DNA of 64,000 nucleotides from Halomonas sp. ML-15 (GCF_014779595.1 NZ_JACXZT010000003.1:248001-312000); one strand, 5' to 3'. Shown: positions 10,300 to 18,691, counted from the first letter of the stretch. Numbers and translations: made by a program. Notes: a model not told the origin generated them from the sequence alone.

Positions 10300-10569
10300 C
10301 TAGGCGGTGCTGAGCTCCAGTATATCGATGCGCTGCAGTGCCTGGTCGCGGTGACTGCCGCACAGTTCGATATCGAAGTCGAAGGCCCGGCACACCGCCG
10401 GGCGTTGCGGGTCGCCGAACAGCCGGCACAGGTTGGCGTCGTCGAGCTGCACGCAGCGTACCCCGGCCGGCTTGCCATGCGGCATGCCGGGGATCGGCGA
10501 GCTGATCGACGGGGCGATGCAGCAGGCCCCGCAGCCCGGCCGACAGCCTTCACTGCGCGCCTCGCTCAC
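10300..10569 (-). CDS. YkgJ-family cysteine-cluster protein
   Basis: 89 residues with the zinc/iron-chelating pattern of the YkgJ/UPF0153 family: CRPGCGACCIAPSIS near the N-terminus, then a later RCVQLDD, LCRLFGDPQRPAVCRAF and CG. The likely start is GTG 10569, whose last two bases overlap the queD stop codon (GTGA), with a GGGAG just upstream; this implies translational coupling. The longer in-frame extension to 10638 is queD sequence in another frame. It is the last gene of the que operon and ends 10 bases from the convergent SARP-like gene. Its role is unknown; metal handling is inferred from the cysteines. Confidence 0.8.
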   Translation of the reverse strand: MSEARSEGCRPGCGACCIAPSISSPIPGMPHGKPAGVRCVQLDDANLCRLFGDPQRPAVCRAFDFDIELCGSHRDQALQRIDILELSTA

Positions 10570-11402
10570 GCTCCCGCCTCGGCCATGGCACCCTTGTCGA
10601 TACCCTCGTAGGCCTTGACCTTGATACGCTCGCCGCACTCCTTGGCAACCCGCTCGGCAAGCCAGGCGGCGATGTGCTCGACGGTGGTCGGGTACGGCAG
10701 CACGGCGCAGCGCGACCGGGGCAGACGCATCGCAAAATTGCCCTGGGGGGCGCGGTAGTGGCAGTGCAGGGTGTCGCTGTCGTCGTCGCCGATCACATCC
10801 TCGGCGTCGACCAGATAGCGGTCGGCCAGCCAGTTCGCCCAGCGGGCTTCCAAGCCGGCATCGCGTTGGCCTTGGCGCCAGATCTCGAGCCGCGAGCGGT
10901 GGCCGTGAGCGATGCGCTGACAGTTGCCGGCATGCCGCTTGAGGCCGTGGCTGTAGGTAAAGGCAGCACCGTCGATGGCTTCATCGCGCAGCGCCAAGCG
11001 GATCGCCTCGACCCGCGGCGGTGGACGCCGCATCAGCTCCTTGGCCAGATGCTCGCCGAGCCGCTCGCTGCTGACGGCCTGCCACGGCAGCAGGGTAAAG
11101 GCCTGCCGCGGGCCACGCACTTCCATCGGGTAAGGCAGCTGGGTGCGTATCGATAGCCCTTCACGGCACTCCTGGACGCTGATGCCCGGCGCGCGGCTCG
11201 GCACCAGCAGGGTGTGATCGGCGCCGCCATCCAGTCGCGACTTGATCCACGGCTTGACCTCGCCGAAGTCGAACAGCATGCCGTCTTCTCCCAGACTGCC
11301 GTCGAGCTCGACATCCGCGTGCCAGCTGGCGCCGATCAAGCCGCGGCTCGGACACCACAGCGAGACATCGAGCTGGGTCAGGCGATTCACGAATAGCGTC
11401 AT
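10566..11402 (-). CDS. queD: 6-carboxytetrahydropterin synthase, two-module QueD
   Basis: Makes 6-carboxy-5,6,7,8-tetrahydropterin from dihydroneopterin triphosphate, the first dedicated step to 7-deazaguanine. At 278 residues it is about twice the length of E. coli QueD. The C-terminal half holds the zinc and catalytic set: H152, C161 and H166-G-H168 in SHGLKRHAGNCQRIAHGH, and the terminal Glu of AYEGIDKGAMAE. The N-terminal half resembles a second QueD fold (LFDFGEVKPWIKSRL, HTLLVP) without the zinc histidines. The ATG overlaps the queE stop (ATGA) and its stop overlaps the next gene. Confidence 0.9.
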   Translation of the reverse strand: MTLFVNRLTQLDVSLWCPSRGLIGASWHADVELDGSLGEDGMLFDFGEVKPWIKSRLDGGADHTLLVPSRAPGISVQECREGLSIRTQLPYPMEVRGPRQAFTLLPWQAVSSERLGEHLAKELMRRPPPRVEAIRLALRDEAIDGAAFTYSHGLKRHAGNCQRIAHGHRSRLEIWRQGQRDAGLEARWANWLADRYLVDAEDVIGDDDSDTLHCHYRAPQGNFAMRLPRSRCAVLPYPTTVEHIAAWLAERVAKECGERIKVKAYEGIDKGAMAEAGA

Positions 11403-12043
11403 GCAAACCCCGCGATCTTGTGCGTCTGCAGCGACAGCTGCCAGCGCGGCGTGGCCAGGCAGTAAGCCAGGGTTGCGTCGAGCGTGGTGCCATTGCCACC
11501 CTGGGGGGCCAGATCCATCGGCTGCAGGTAGAAGTGCTGGAAGTCGAGTGCGGCGAAACGCTCCGGCGGCGCGTCCGGCTGGGGGTAGACCAGCTTGAGC
11601 TCGTCACCAGCGGTCACGGCCAGTTGGCTGGTGCCTTTGGGGCTAACGCATAGCCAGTCGATACCGGCGGGTGGCGCCAGGGTGCCGTTGGTCTCCACGG
11701 CGATCTCGAAGCCCCGTGCATGCATGGCCTCGATCAGCACGGTGTCGAGCTGCAGCAGTGGCTCGCCGCCGGTGAATACCACATAGGGGGTGGCCCCGTG
11801 GCCGGGTGTCGGCCACTTGTCGAGCAGTTGGTCGGCGAGAGCGTCGGCGCTGGCGAAGCGTCCGCCGCCCGGGCCGTCAGTACCTACGAAGTCGGTATCG
11901 CAGAACTGGCAGACGCTGGTGGCGCGGTCCTGCTCACGGCCGTTCCACAGGTTGCAACCGCTGAAGCGGCAGAACACGCTGGCGCGTCCGGCGCGTGCGC
12001 CTTCGCCCTGCAGGGTGTAGAAAGCCTCCTTGACGTGATACAT
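11399..12043 (-). CDS. queE: 7-carboxy-7-deazaguanine synthase (radical SAM)
   Basis: Converts 6-carboxytetrahydropterin to 7-carboxy-7-deazaguanine using S-adenosylmethionine and a [4Fe-4S] cluster. 214 residues. The cluster cysteines are C30, C45 and C48, in the C-x14-C-x2-C spacing of the longer QueE subtype (SGCNLWNGRE and CQFCDTDF), not the canonical C-x3-C-x2-C. FTGGEPLLQ and VETNGT are the expected SAM and substrate motifs. The start ATG overlaps the queC stop as TGATG. Confidence 0.96.
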   Translation of the reverse strand: MYHVKEAFYTLQGEGARAGRASVFCRFSGCNLWNGREQDRATSVCQFCDTDFVGTDGPGGGRFASADALADQLLDKWPTPGHGATPYVVFTGGEPLLQLDTVLIEAMHARGFEIAVETNGTLAPPAGIDWLCVSPKGTSQLAVTAGDELKLVYPQPDAPPERFAALDFQHFYLQPMDLAPQGGNGTTLDATLAYCLATPRWQLSLQTHKIAGFA

Positions 12044-12759
12044 CAGCTGGGCGCTCCATCAATGCGAGACGAGGCGTTGCTATCGGGCCGCTCCATATAG
12101 CCGATAGGGTCGCTTATGCCGTTAGCGGCAAAGGCTGCCAGGCGTTCACGACAGCTGCCGCAGGTGCCGCAGGCCAGTTCTCCGCCCAGATAGCAGGTCC
12201 AGGTCTCGGCGTAGTCGAGTCCCATGGCCAGCCCGTCGGCAAGAATCTCCTCCTTGCCCCGCCGCAGGTAGGGCGCGACGATCTCTACCGCCTCAAAATT
12301 GGCGATGGCCGCCACCCCGTTCATTGCGTCGACGAACGCCGGGCGGCAGTCGGGGTAGAGCACGTGGTCGCCACCATGGGCGCCATAGTAGACCCTCGGC
12401 GCACCGATATTGACCGCCTGGGCGATGGCCAGCGAGAGCAGTATCATATTGCGGTTGGGCACCACGGTAGCGGCCAGATTGTCGGCGGCATAGTCGCCGC
12501 TGGGCATGTCGCGACTGGCATCGGTCAGCGCCGAATTGTCGATCAGGCCGTGGATGGCGCGAATATCGATGACTTGGTGGGGAATCGCCAGCCCCTCGCA
12601 GACATGGCGTGCGACATCCAGCTCACGGGCGTGGCGCTGGCCGTAGTCGAAGGAGAGGGCGTGGACACGCTGGCCCTCACGCAGTGCACGGTGAAGCACC
12701 GTAAAGGAGTCCATACCGCCGGAGTAGATCACCACGGCGGAGTTTGCATCGGTTGTCAT
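12043..12759 (-). CDS. queC: 7-cyano-7-deazaguanine (preQ0) synthase
   Basis: ATP-dependent conversion of 7-carboxy-7-deazaguanine to preQ0. 238 residues. The PP-loop is [15 protein letters not shown]; the C-terminal zinc site is the cysteine set of [31 protein letters not shown] is characteristic of QueC. ATG 12759 is chosen over an in-frame ATG at 12813 because homology starts there and GGGG lies just upstream. First gene of queC-queE-queD-ykgJ-like; all four junctions overlap. No riboswitch could be recognised in the leader. Confidence 0.96.
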   Translation of the reverse strand: MTTDANSAVVIYSGGMDSFTVLHRALREGQRVHALSFDYGQRHARELDVARHVCEGLAIPHQVIDIRAIHGLIDNSALTDASRDMPSGDYAADNLAATVVPNRNMILLSLAIAQAVNIGAPRVYYGAHGGDHVLYPDCRPAFVDAMNGVAAIANFEAVEIVAPYLRRGKEEILADGLAMGLDYAETWTCYLGGELACGTCGSCRERLAAFAANGISDPIGYMERPDSNASSRIDGAPS

Positions 12760-12803
12760 GGGAAAGCCCCTGTCGGAGAATTTGTCCGGGGTCCGGTCCG
12801 GTT

Positions 12804-12827
12804 GCGGCGCCATTGTAGCGGCGCCGC
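12804..12827. repeat. Inverted repeat in the queC / SRPBCC divergent promoter region
   Basis: Perfect 8-bp arms GCGGCGCC (12804-12811) and GGCGCCGC (12820-12827) around the 8-base spacer ATTGTAGC. It lies 45 bases upstream of queC and 70 bases upstream of the divergent SRPBCC gene, so it could be an operator or an RNA hairpin in the queC leader. In such GC-rich DNA a chance repeat is also possible. Confidence 0.4.
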
Positions 12828-12896
12828 TGGGGCCTGGCTATACGCCGGCCGTCCCGGTACTCTCGGGGCAGCGTCGTTACCATTGCAAGGATCGTT

Positions 12897-13307
12897 ATGG
12901 CCACCATCGAGCACAGTGCCATTCTACCGGCCACCCCGGAGCGGGTTTTCGCCCTGCTCGAGCGGGTGGAGGACTTTGCCGATTACTCCGACCTGATCGA
13001 GGCCATCGAACCGCTGGGCGAACAGCGCTACCGCTGGCACGTGCGGGCGGTAGGCATGGACTGGACCTTCGATGTCGAGATCACCGAGCGCCAGGCTCCC
13101 GAGCGACTGGCCTGGGAGTCGTTGGACGGCGTGCGTAACCAGGGCTGCTATCGGCTGCGTCGGGTAGGGGATGCCACCGAGGTATCGCTGACCATTGAAT
13201 ACCGCATCAATAACCGGCTGCTGGAGCGTGCCGTCAATCGTGCCGCCAAGCCGCTGGTCAGCAAGGTCAGTCGGCAGATTCTGGCGCGTGTCGAGGCGCG
13301 GCTATAA
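12897..13307 (+). CDS. SRPBCC (START-like) family protein, polyketide-cyclase type
   Basis: 136 residues with the SRPBCC fold pattern: SAILPATPERVFALLERVEDFADYSD at the start, mid-strand WHVRAVGMDWTFDVEITERQ, and a C-terminal helix RLLERAVNRAAKPLVSKVS. Proteins of this type bind hydrophobic ligands in a helix-grip cavity; no ligand can be deduced. It resembles the environmental-stress SRPBCC group more than RatA, which is usually linked to a RnfH gene absent here. Divergent from queC. Confidence 0.8.
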   Translation: MATIEHSAILPATPERVFALLERVEDFADYSDLIEAIEPLGEQRYRWHVRAVGMDWTFDVEITERQAPERLAWESLDGVRNQGCYRLRRVGDATEVSLTIEYRINNRLLERAVNRAAKPLVSKVSRQILARVEARL

Positions 13308-13347
13308 GCCGCAGCGGCGACGCGCAGATAGCGCTACCGTAGAATCG

Positions 13348-13373
13348 CGACAGCGCCTATATTAGCGCTGTCG
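13348..13373. repeat. Hairpin downstream of the SRPBCC gene
   Basis: Perfect 9-bp arms CGACAGCGC (13348-13356) and GCGCTGTCG (13365-13373) with loop CTATATTA. It starts 41 bases after the SRPBCC stop. No T tract follows on either strand, so it is at most a weak terminator or a transcript end stabiliser. Confidence 0.45.
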
Positions 13374-13406
13374 GAGCGCCTGCTCCTGAGCCTGGAATCT
13401 GCCGTC

Positions 13407-13553
13407 ATGTGGAAGAGTTTGATGCTGTGTGTATCGATCCTGGTGGTGCAGCTCGGTGTGCTGCACTACATCGATCAGCGACTTCAGCCGGGAAATCCGG
13501 CCTCATCGGTGCTTGCCCAGCAAGATGATGAGACGCCTCCGCCACTGAGCTGA
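13407..13553 (+). CDS. Small single-pass membrane peptide, 48 aa
   Basis: ATG 13407 to TGA 13551 encodes 48 residues. Residues ~5-20 (LMLCVSILVVQLGVLHY) form one hydrophobic segment, followed by a polar tail ending QQDDETPPPLS. This looks like a small inner-membrane peptide. The ribosome site is weak (GGA nine bases upstream). It lies alone between the SRPBCC gene and the VTT gene. I do not recognise a family; it could be a chance reading frame, though the membrane segment plus acidic proline-rich tail is protein-like. Confidence 0.4.
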   Translation: MWKSLMLCVSILVVQLGVLHYIDQRLQPGNPASSVLAQQDDETPPPLS

Positions 13554-13645
13554 TTGCCTGCCGCTTGGATCGGGCATGATGTCGGCGGCATTTCGTGGCA
13601 CCATTGGCTCTTTTTGGATCTGCTGCGGATGCTCGGGAAGGCTCA

Positions 13646-14344
13646 ATGCAAGGCGACATGAATGACGATGTGCGCGAAGCGCGCGGTCACTGGCGACTGG
13701 TGGCGATTGGCGCGTCGATCCTGATGGCCGTGCTGCTATGGATATGGCAGTCCCCCGACCTTAGCGCCTTTCGTCACTGGGCCGATGAAGCCTCTCACCA
13801 CCCGCTGACCATGCTGACCGTGATGCTGGTGATGGCGGTGACGCTCGCCGTGGGCCTGCCGGGCAGCATCGGGCTGTGGCTGATCGCGCCCTTCCACCCG
13901 CCTTGGGTGGCGACCCTGATGCTGATCGTCGGCAGCGTGAGTGGGGCGCTTGGCGCCTACTGGTTGGCGGCGAACTTTCGTCAGCGCTACACCCCCAAGG
14001 GTCTGACCCTGCGCATCATGCGAGTGATGAGTCGGCGCAGCGATGCTCTGACCCAGTGCGCCTTTCGCGTGCTGCCTGGCTTTCCCCACTCGGTCATCAA
14101 CTATGCCGCAGGCCTGCTGCATCTCCCGCTGCGCACCTTCGTGATCGCCGCAGTGATCGGCCTGGGGGTCAAGTGGGCGGTGTATGCCAGCGCCATTTAC
14201 GGCGCTCTGGAAGCGGTCGAGACCGGTGATGCGCTGAGTGTCGGTGTGATTCTGCCGCTGGTGGCGCTGGCCCTGCTGCTGCTGCTGGGAGCCGGGGTGC
14301 GGCGTGCCGTGGAGCGTCGCCGTGAGGGAGAGGGCGACGCCTGA
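13646..14344 (+). CDS. TVP38/TMEM64-family (VTT domain) membrane protein
   Basis: About 232 residues with five or six hydrophobic segments. The VTT/DedA-like core is visible as GLPGSIGLWLIAPF, VGSVSGALGAYWLAANFRQRY and the conserved ALTQCAFRVLPGFPHSVINYAAGL, followed by LPLRTFVIAAVIGLGVKW. Family members are lipid scramblase- or transporter-like inner-membrane proteins; no substrate can be assigned. ATG 13646 follows GGGAAGG; ATG 13658 is an alternative start. It ends 10 bases from the convergent HDOD-GGDEF gene. Confidence 0.82.
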   Translation: MQGDMNDDVREARGHWRLVAIGASILMAVLLWIWQSPDLSAFRHWADEASHHPLTMLTVMLVMAVTLAVGLPGSIGLWLIAPFHPPWVATLMLIVGSVSGALGAYWLAANFRQRYTPKGLTLRIMRVMSRRSDALTQCAFRVLPGFPHSVINYAAGLLHLPLRTFVIAAVIGLGVKWAVYASAIYGALEAVETGDALSVGVILPLVALALLLLLGAGVRRAVERRREGEGDA

Positions 14345-14354
14345 GCGATCAGGT

Positions 14355-15980
14355 TCAGGCGCTGTTGGGCTGCCCTTGCGTGAGTACGCCGGAGAGGTAA
14401 TGCGCGATGCAGGCGCGACCGGCGTGTTTGGCGACGTACATGGCCTGGTCGGCGGCCTGGATCAGATCCTCGGCGTTGGCGAAAACGTTATCCGCCAGGC
14501 TGACGATCCCCATCGAGGCGCTGACGCGAATTTCCTTCTGTCCTGGAGTCGTCGCCAGGGTAGATCCCGCCATACGTTGCTGTAGCGCCTTGGCGAGACG
14601 CTCGGCGGTATCGCGTCCGGCGCCGGGCAAGAACAGTAGGAACTCCTCCCCGCCATAGCGTCCGCCCAGCACCCTATCACTCAACTGCTCGCGCAGCAGA
14701 TCGGCAAAGCCTTTGAGGACGTCGTCGCCGAGGCGATGGCCATAGCGATCATTCAGCTGCTTGAAGTAGTCGAGGTCGATGAATACCAGGCTGAGCTCAC
14801 GCTGCTGGTCCAGGGCGTCGCGAAAGTGCTGTTCAAGTAACACTTCCAGATGGGCACGATTGTAGAGGCCGGTGAGCGGGTCGTAACGGACACGCTGTGC
14901 AAGATCGGCCTGGAGCAGTCTCAGCCGCTCGATCTCCTGCCGCTGGTCGAGCAGCTGTTGACTGAGCTTGAGGTGATGGGCGTGCAGCTGCTGCTTGGCC
15001 CTGAGCAGGGTGCGGGTGGCGTCGAACTCCAGCGGGCAGCTGATATGCATCAGTTCGGCGGTGGTAGGGAGAGTCTTCTGGAGACCGCACAGCAGCTCGA
15101 TCAGAGTGTCTTCATCGATTTCCAGTGCCGGTGAGATGCACTGCAGTACCCTGGTCAGTTTCACCACGTCGAAGTCGGTGTGATCGGCAAGGCCATCTGC
15201 GTTGTCGAGCCAGGCCTCGGCCAGTAGTCGCGAGGCGTTCACACAGCGCTGTTCGGGAGATACCTGGGGCAGTGGCAGGTGGCTGTCGGCGATGCCGGCT
15301 ACCAGTCGCTTGGACAATCCCCAGTGCTGAGCAAGCCAGGCGCCGACCAGCGCGTGATCGCATCCCCAGGCCTTTTGCTCGGCGGCGCTTAGCGCGTCGT
15401 GACTATCAGCGCTCGACAGCAGTGCGGCATAGCCCCGTGGCAGGCAGGCATCCAGGGCCAGCATGCCGATATCCTGCAGCAGACCCAGCGTGAAGGCGCG
15501 TCCAGGGGAGGGCTGTGATAGATGCTTGGCAAGCGTGTGGCTTGCCAGGGCGCTGATCAGTGAGCGCTGCCAGAAGCGGGTCAGATCGAGACCGGGCGTC
15601 TGAGGTGGGCGCTGCTGTGCGAGGCCGAAGCCGAGGGCAACCGACAGCGTGGCGTCGATGCCTAGCCGGGTAATGGCTTCATGGCAGGTATTGGCAGGCG
15701 TGTCATGGGCGTGGAAAACGCTGTTGGCCAGTCCCAGCATGCGTAGCGTCAGCGCCGGATCGCGCTCGATGGTGGCGGTGAACTCCTGCAGGTTGGCATC
15801 CGGTGTGTCGGCCAAGGCGATGATCTGCATCACGGCGGTGGGCAGCGAGGGCAGGGCACGGTTGGTGCCCAGCAGCTCAGCCAGCGCCTCGGGCAGCGCC
15901 AGGGAGGTGTCGTCCGGGGCGTGGTCGCCAGACGCGGCAACGCTATCTGTGGCGCTGTCTTGCTCTGCGAAGGTGGGCAT
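14355..15980 (-). CDS. HDOD-GGDEF diguanylate cyclase
   Basis: 541 residues. Residues ~40-245 are an HDOD domain (LPSLPTAVMQIIALADTPDA...IERDPALTLRMLGLANS), a degenerate HD fold used in signalling. A coiled coil around 345-375 links to a GGDEF domain with LVFIDLDYFKQLNDRYGH and the active-site GGEEF at 443-447, so it should make cyclic di-GMP from GTP. The RxxD product-inhibition site expected five residues before GGEEF is missing. GGAG precedes the ATG. It is the last gene before the flagellar region and may tune the motile/sessile switch, an inference from location only. Confidence 0.92.
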   Translation of the reverse strand: MPTFAEQDSATDSVAASGDHAPDDTSLALPEALAELLGTNRALPSLPTAVMQIIALADTPDANLQEFTATIERDPALTLRMLGLANSVFHAHDTPANTCHEAITRLGIDATLSVALGFGLAQQRPPQTPGLDLTRFWQRSLISALASHTLAKHLSQPSPGRAFTLGLLQDIGMLALDACLPRGYAALLSSADSHDALSAAEQKAWGCDHALVGAWLAQHWGLSKRLVAGIADSHLPLPQVSPEQRCVNASRLLAEAWLDNADGLADHTDFDVVKLTRVLQCISPALEIDEDTLIELLCGLQKTLPTTAELMHISCPLEFDATRTLLRAKQQLHAHHLKLSQQLLDQRQEIERLRLLQADLAQRVRYDPLTGLYNRAHLEVLLEQHFRDALDQQRELSLVFIDLDYFKQLNDRYGHRLGDDVLKGFADLLREQLSDRVLGGRYGGEEFLLFLPGAGRDTAERLAKALQQRMAGSTLATTPGQKEIRVSASMGIVSLADNVFANAEDLIQAADQAMYVAKHAGRACIAHYLSGVLTQGQPNSA

Positions 15981-16113
15981 GCCGGTCTCCGTCCTGGTCG
16001 CTGGCGACTATACGCGGCGTCGCGAAGACCTGAAGGCAGCGCGCCGACCTGACTAATGCAGTGTCATTGTAACCGACTATTAATCAGGCGTTGCGTTGAG
16101 GTCAAGGCTGGCG

Positions 16114-16566
16114 TCAGGCGCGCGAAGCGATTCCCGCCAGCCCCTTGCGCTGGGATTGGCCATCTGGACCGTAGAGCGCCTTGCCGGCGGCTTCGTGCAG
16201 GAAATTGAGCGTGCGTTGATTATGGCTCAAACGCGTTGCGATCAGCTCACCGTTCTGGGCATTCAGGTGGCGGGCGCGTTCGGCGCTGTCGCGCATTGCC
16301 AGCCAGTCCTCGAGGCAGTCGGCGTCGCGGGCGGCGGCTTCGGCACCGGGCAGCCCCTCGGCATAGCCGAGCTTATGCTGAGCACTGCGGCGCTGGCTCT
16401 CGAGACGATCGAGCTCGTCGAATAGAGCCTGCTTGCCGGCCGCCAGTTCGTTGAGTTGCTGGCCATCCACGCGACCGGCGCACAGCGCCTCGCGCTCCTG
16501 TTCGAGGAGGATGACAAGCGCTTCGAGGCGCTGCTGTTGGCGGGCGAGGTGGGCTGCCAGGCTCAT
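16114..16566 (-). CDS. flgN: Flagellar export chaperone FlgN
   Basis: 150 residues, largely helical coiled coil (QQQRLEALVILLEQEREAL...LFDELDRLESQRRS) ending NQRTLNFLHEAAGKALYGPDGQ, the conserved FlgN tail. FlgN is the cytoplasmic chaperone of the hook-filament junction proteins FlgK and FlgL, both encoded in this window. Its ATG overlaps the flgM stop (ATGA), so the two are translationally coupled and share the FliA promoter upstream of flgM. Confidence 0.93.
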   Translation of the reverse strand: MSLAAHLARQQQRLEALVILLEQEREALCAGRVDGQQLNELAAGKQALFDELDRLESQRRSAQHKLGYAEGLPGAEAAARDADCLEDWLAMRDSAERARHLNAQNGELIATRLSHNQRTLNFLHEAAGKALYGPDGQSQRKGLAGIASRA

Positions 16567-16859
16567 GAGCGCGGCGAGCCACTGCCGTCGCTGAGCATAT
16601 CGCGGACGCTATCGATCAGGCCATCGGCGATGCGCTCGGCGTGGATGTCGAGTTTGCCATCACTGATCGCCTGGCGGATTTCCTCGACGCGAGCGGAGTC
16701 GACGTCCTGGCTGCTGTGGCTGCCGGTACTGCTCAGGTGCGTCACCGCAGCCGGGCTGCCAGGGTTGGTCGGGCCATCGCCACTGCCTGGCGTCTTGCTG
16801 GTGTTGCCTGTCTCGCCCTGCTGGGGGCGTGTCAGGGGGTGGGAGCTATCGATTTTCAC
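16563..16859 (-). CDS. flgM: Anti-sigma-28 factor FlgM
   Basis: 98 residues, the normal FlgM size. The N-terminus KIDSSHPLTRPQQGETGN and the C-terminal sigma-binding helices RVEEIRQAISDGKLDIHAERIADGLI are typical. FlgM holds FliA inactive until the hook is complete, then is exported through the flagellum. The start is GTG 16859, where the family begins, with AGAGG six bases upstream; a longer in-frame start at 16934 is rejected because it includes the promoter. Transcribed from its own FliA promoter, an autoregulatory loop. Confidence 0.93.
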   Translation of the reverse strand: MKIDSSHPLTRPQQGETGNTSKTPGSGDGPTNPGSPAAVTHLSSTGSHSSQDVDSARVEEIRQAISDGKLDIHAERIADGLIDSVRDMLSDGSGSPRS

Positions 16860-16891
16860 GGGAAGCCTCTCTCGCTCAGTCCTTTCACCCA

Positions 16892-16918
16892 GTATCGGCC
16901 GGGAATGAACGAACTTGA
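16892..16918 (-). promoter_or_regulatory. FliA (sigma-28) promoter of flgMN
   Basis: Minus strand: -35 TCAAGTTC (16918-16911; six of eight matches to TAAAGTTT), an 11-base spacer, then -10 GCCGATAC (16899-16892; seven of eight to GCCGATAA). It lies 33 bases upstream of the flgM GTG. Confidence 0.85.
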
Positions 16919-16946
16919 ATACTATTTTTGACAATCGCTGCTCAGG

Positions 16947-17654
16947 TTAAAAATCGACGCTGAGCCGATTGTGGCCGCTGACCTGGGCGTTGAGGATGTC
17001 GCGGTTGGCGAGTCTCACGCGGATCTCCCGGCCCATGCCGCCGCTGTCCAGCGCCTGGCCTTCACGGCTGACCGCGAAGCCGTCGCCTACCGCTTCGATG
17101 CGAACCGTGGCGCCACGTTCCACCAGCGTGACCTCGCGAAGCTGCTGCGATGTAATGGCATTGCCGGCGCGCAGGGCGCGGGCGCTCTCCTGGCCGATGA
17201 CCTCATCAAGATCGGTCAGCGTTCCGCGCGGTAGGCGGCCAAGTTCCGCCTCGCTCAGTTCGAGCATCTCCGGCTTGATCAGTGTACCGGCAGGAATATC
17301 CTCGCGCAGCACCACATAGTCGCCGATCACCGCCACCGACGCCTGCATATAGCGAACCTGCTGCCCCTGTTCACCGCAGCGCACCCCTACCGATACCCGG
17401 CCCTGAGAGGGGGCGCGCTCATTGGGCATGAACGGCTCTGGAGATTCACATGCCGGTAGATGTGCCGATGGTGGGTGTACCTCGATATGCACCTCACTGC
17501 CGAGCTCATGACTGCGCTCATAAAGGAAGCCATGCACGCGCTCGACCAGCAGCTGGCGTGAGGCCTCGGCGCTCGCGACCAGGGGCATGCTCAGGCACAG
17601 CGCGGCGAGCAGCGTTGCAAGGGAGACTCGAATAATGCGGGGGGAAAGCGGCAT
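16947..17654 (-). CDS. flgA: Flagellar P-ring assembly chaperone FlgA
   Basis: 235 residues with a Sec signal peptide ([21 protein letters not shown], cleaved near ASA-EA). The mature part has the FlgA/SAF region: [29 protein letters not shown] and [17 protein letters not shown], then a C-terminal beta domain. FlgA is periplasmic and assists FlgI polymerisation into the P ring. ATG 17654 follows AGAGGA; upstream extension to 17789 is not family-like. Divergent from flgB with 201 bases between them, and followed by flgMN after the FliA promoter. Confidence 0.93.
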   Translation of the reverse strand: MPLSPRIIRVSLATLLAALCLSMPLVASAEASRQLLVERVHGFLYERSHELGSEVHIEVHPPSAHLPACESPEPFMPNERAPSQGRVSVGVRCGEQGQQVRYMQASVAVIGDYVVLREDIPAGTLIKPEMLELSEAELGRLPRGTLTDLDEVIGQESARALRAGNAITSQQLREVTLVERGATVRIEAVGDGFAVSREGQALDSGGMGREIRVRLANRDILNAQVSGHNRLSVDF

Positions 17655-17855
17655 GGTGACGTCCTCTGCGGCAGCGCGCAGGCGAGGTTGACCGAGGATC
17701 ACGATTCTAGGCTGCTGCGCAGAAACGCAACGGCGAAAATGACGCGTAAAGCAGCCCCTGTTTGGCCCTTTGTCCTGACAGCCGCTCATCTATTCTCCAC
17801 GCTGACCCAATACCCCACGTGCCGTCAGCGGCCATCGAGAAGGGAGGCTCAGCGG

Positions 17856-18269
17856 ATGATCGACAAACTCTCGGGTGCTCTGAATTTTCATCAGGAAGCC
17901 CTCAACCTGCGCGCAGAGCGTCATGAAGTGCTGGCGGGCAATATCGCCAACGCCGATACGCCCAACTACAAGGCGCGCGACATGGACTTCTCCCGCGAGC
18001 TTTCCAAGGTGATGGAGAGTGGGCGGTCCGGCGGCAGCGGCATGGCGCTGGCCACGACCTCGGCGCGGCATATCCCCGCCCAGGCGAGCGCGCCGGGCGG
18101 TCAGGAGCTGCTCTACCGTGTGCCGGACCAGCCCAGCCTGGATGGCAATACCGTGGACATGGACCGTGAGCGCACCCAGTTCGCCGATAACGCCGTTCGC
18201 TACCAGGCGGCGCTGACCATGATCAATAGCCGCATTCAGGGCCTCAAGTCGGCCATGCAGCCCGAGTAA
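17856..18269 (+). CDS. flgB: Flagellar proximal rod protein FlgB
   Basis: 137 residues. The N-terminal rod motif is [27 protein letters not shown], and the C-terminus ends [19 protein letters not shown], both standard for FlgB. It is exported and forms the proximal rod with FlgC, FlgF and FliE. ATG 17856 follows GGGAGG; an in-frame start at 17688 is not family-like. First gene of the flgBCDEFGHIJ operon. I see no convincing sigma-54 or FliA site upstream. Confidence 0.96.
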   Translation: MIDKLSGALNFHQEALNLRAERHEVLAGNIANADTPNYKARDMDFSRELSKVMESGRSGGSGMALATTSARHIPAQASAPGGQELLYRVPDQPSLDGNTVDMDRERTQFADNAVRYQAALTMINSRIQGLKSAMQPE

Positions 18270-18281
18270 CAGGAGTTATTC

Positions 18282-18689
18282 ATGTCGATGTTCTCCGTTT
18301 TCGATATTTCCGGCTCGGCGATGAGCGCCCAGTCGCAGCGTATGAATGCCACCGCCAGTAACCTGGCCAATGCCGATAGCGTGGCCGGCCCCGATGGTGA
18401 GGCGTATCGCGCCAAGCAGGTAATGTTCGAGACCCAGGCCCAGGGGCGTCACGGCGTCGGCGGCGTGCGCGTCAGCGAGGTGGTCGAAGACCAGAGCCCG
18501 TTGCGCATGGAGTATCGCCCCGAACACCCGCTGGCCGACGAGCAGGGCTATATCCAGATGCCCAACGTCGAGCCGGTGCATGAGATGGTCAACATGATCT
18601 CGGCGTCGCGCTCCTACCAGGCCAACGTCGAGGTCATGAACACCAGCAAGCAGATGATGCTCAAGACCTTGACCATCGGGGAGGGCTGA
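18282..18689 (+). CDS. flgC: Flagellar proximal rod protein FlgC
   Basis: 135 residues. The N-terminus [20 protein letters not shown] with [10 protein letters not shown] and the C-terminus [24 protein letters not shown] are the paired helices of rod proteins. Twelve bases after flgB, with AGGAG before the ATG. Confidence 0.97.
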   Translation: MSMFSVFDISGSAMSAQSQRMNATASNLANADSVAGPDGEAYRAKQVMFETQAQGRHGVGGVRVSEVVEDQSPLRMEYRPEHPLADEQGYIQMPNVEPVHEMVNMISASRSYQANVEVMNTSKQMMLKTLTIGEG

Positions 18690-18691
18690 GC

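Noticed and set aside
12760-12896. preQ1 riboswitch before queC
   Set aside because: I looked for the short preQ1 aptamer hairpin with an A-rich tail and did not find it; only the inverted repeat at 12804 is present.
17655-17855. Sigma-54 or FliA promoter between flgA and flgB
   Set aside because: No GG/GC pair with ten-base spacing and TTGC, and no GCCGATAA-like box; the early promoter here is not recognisable by eye.
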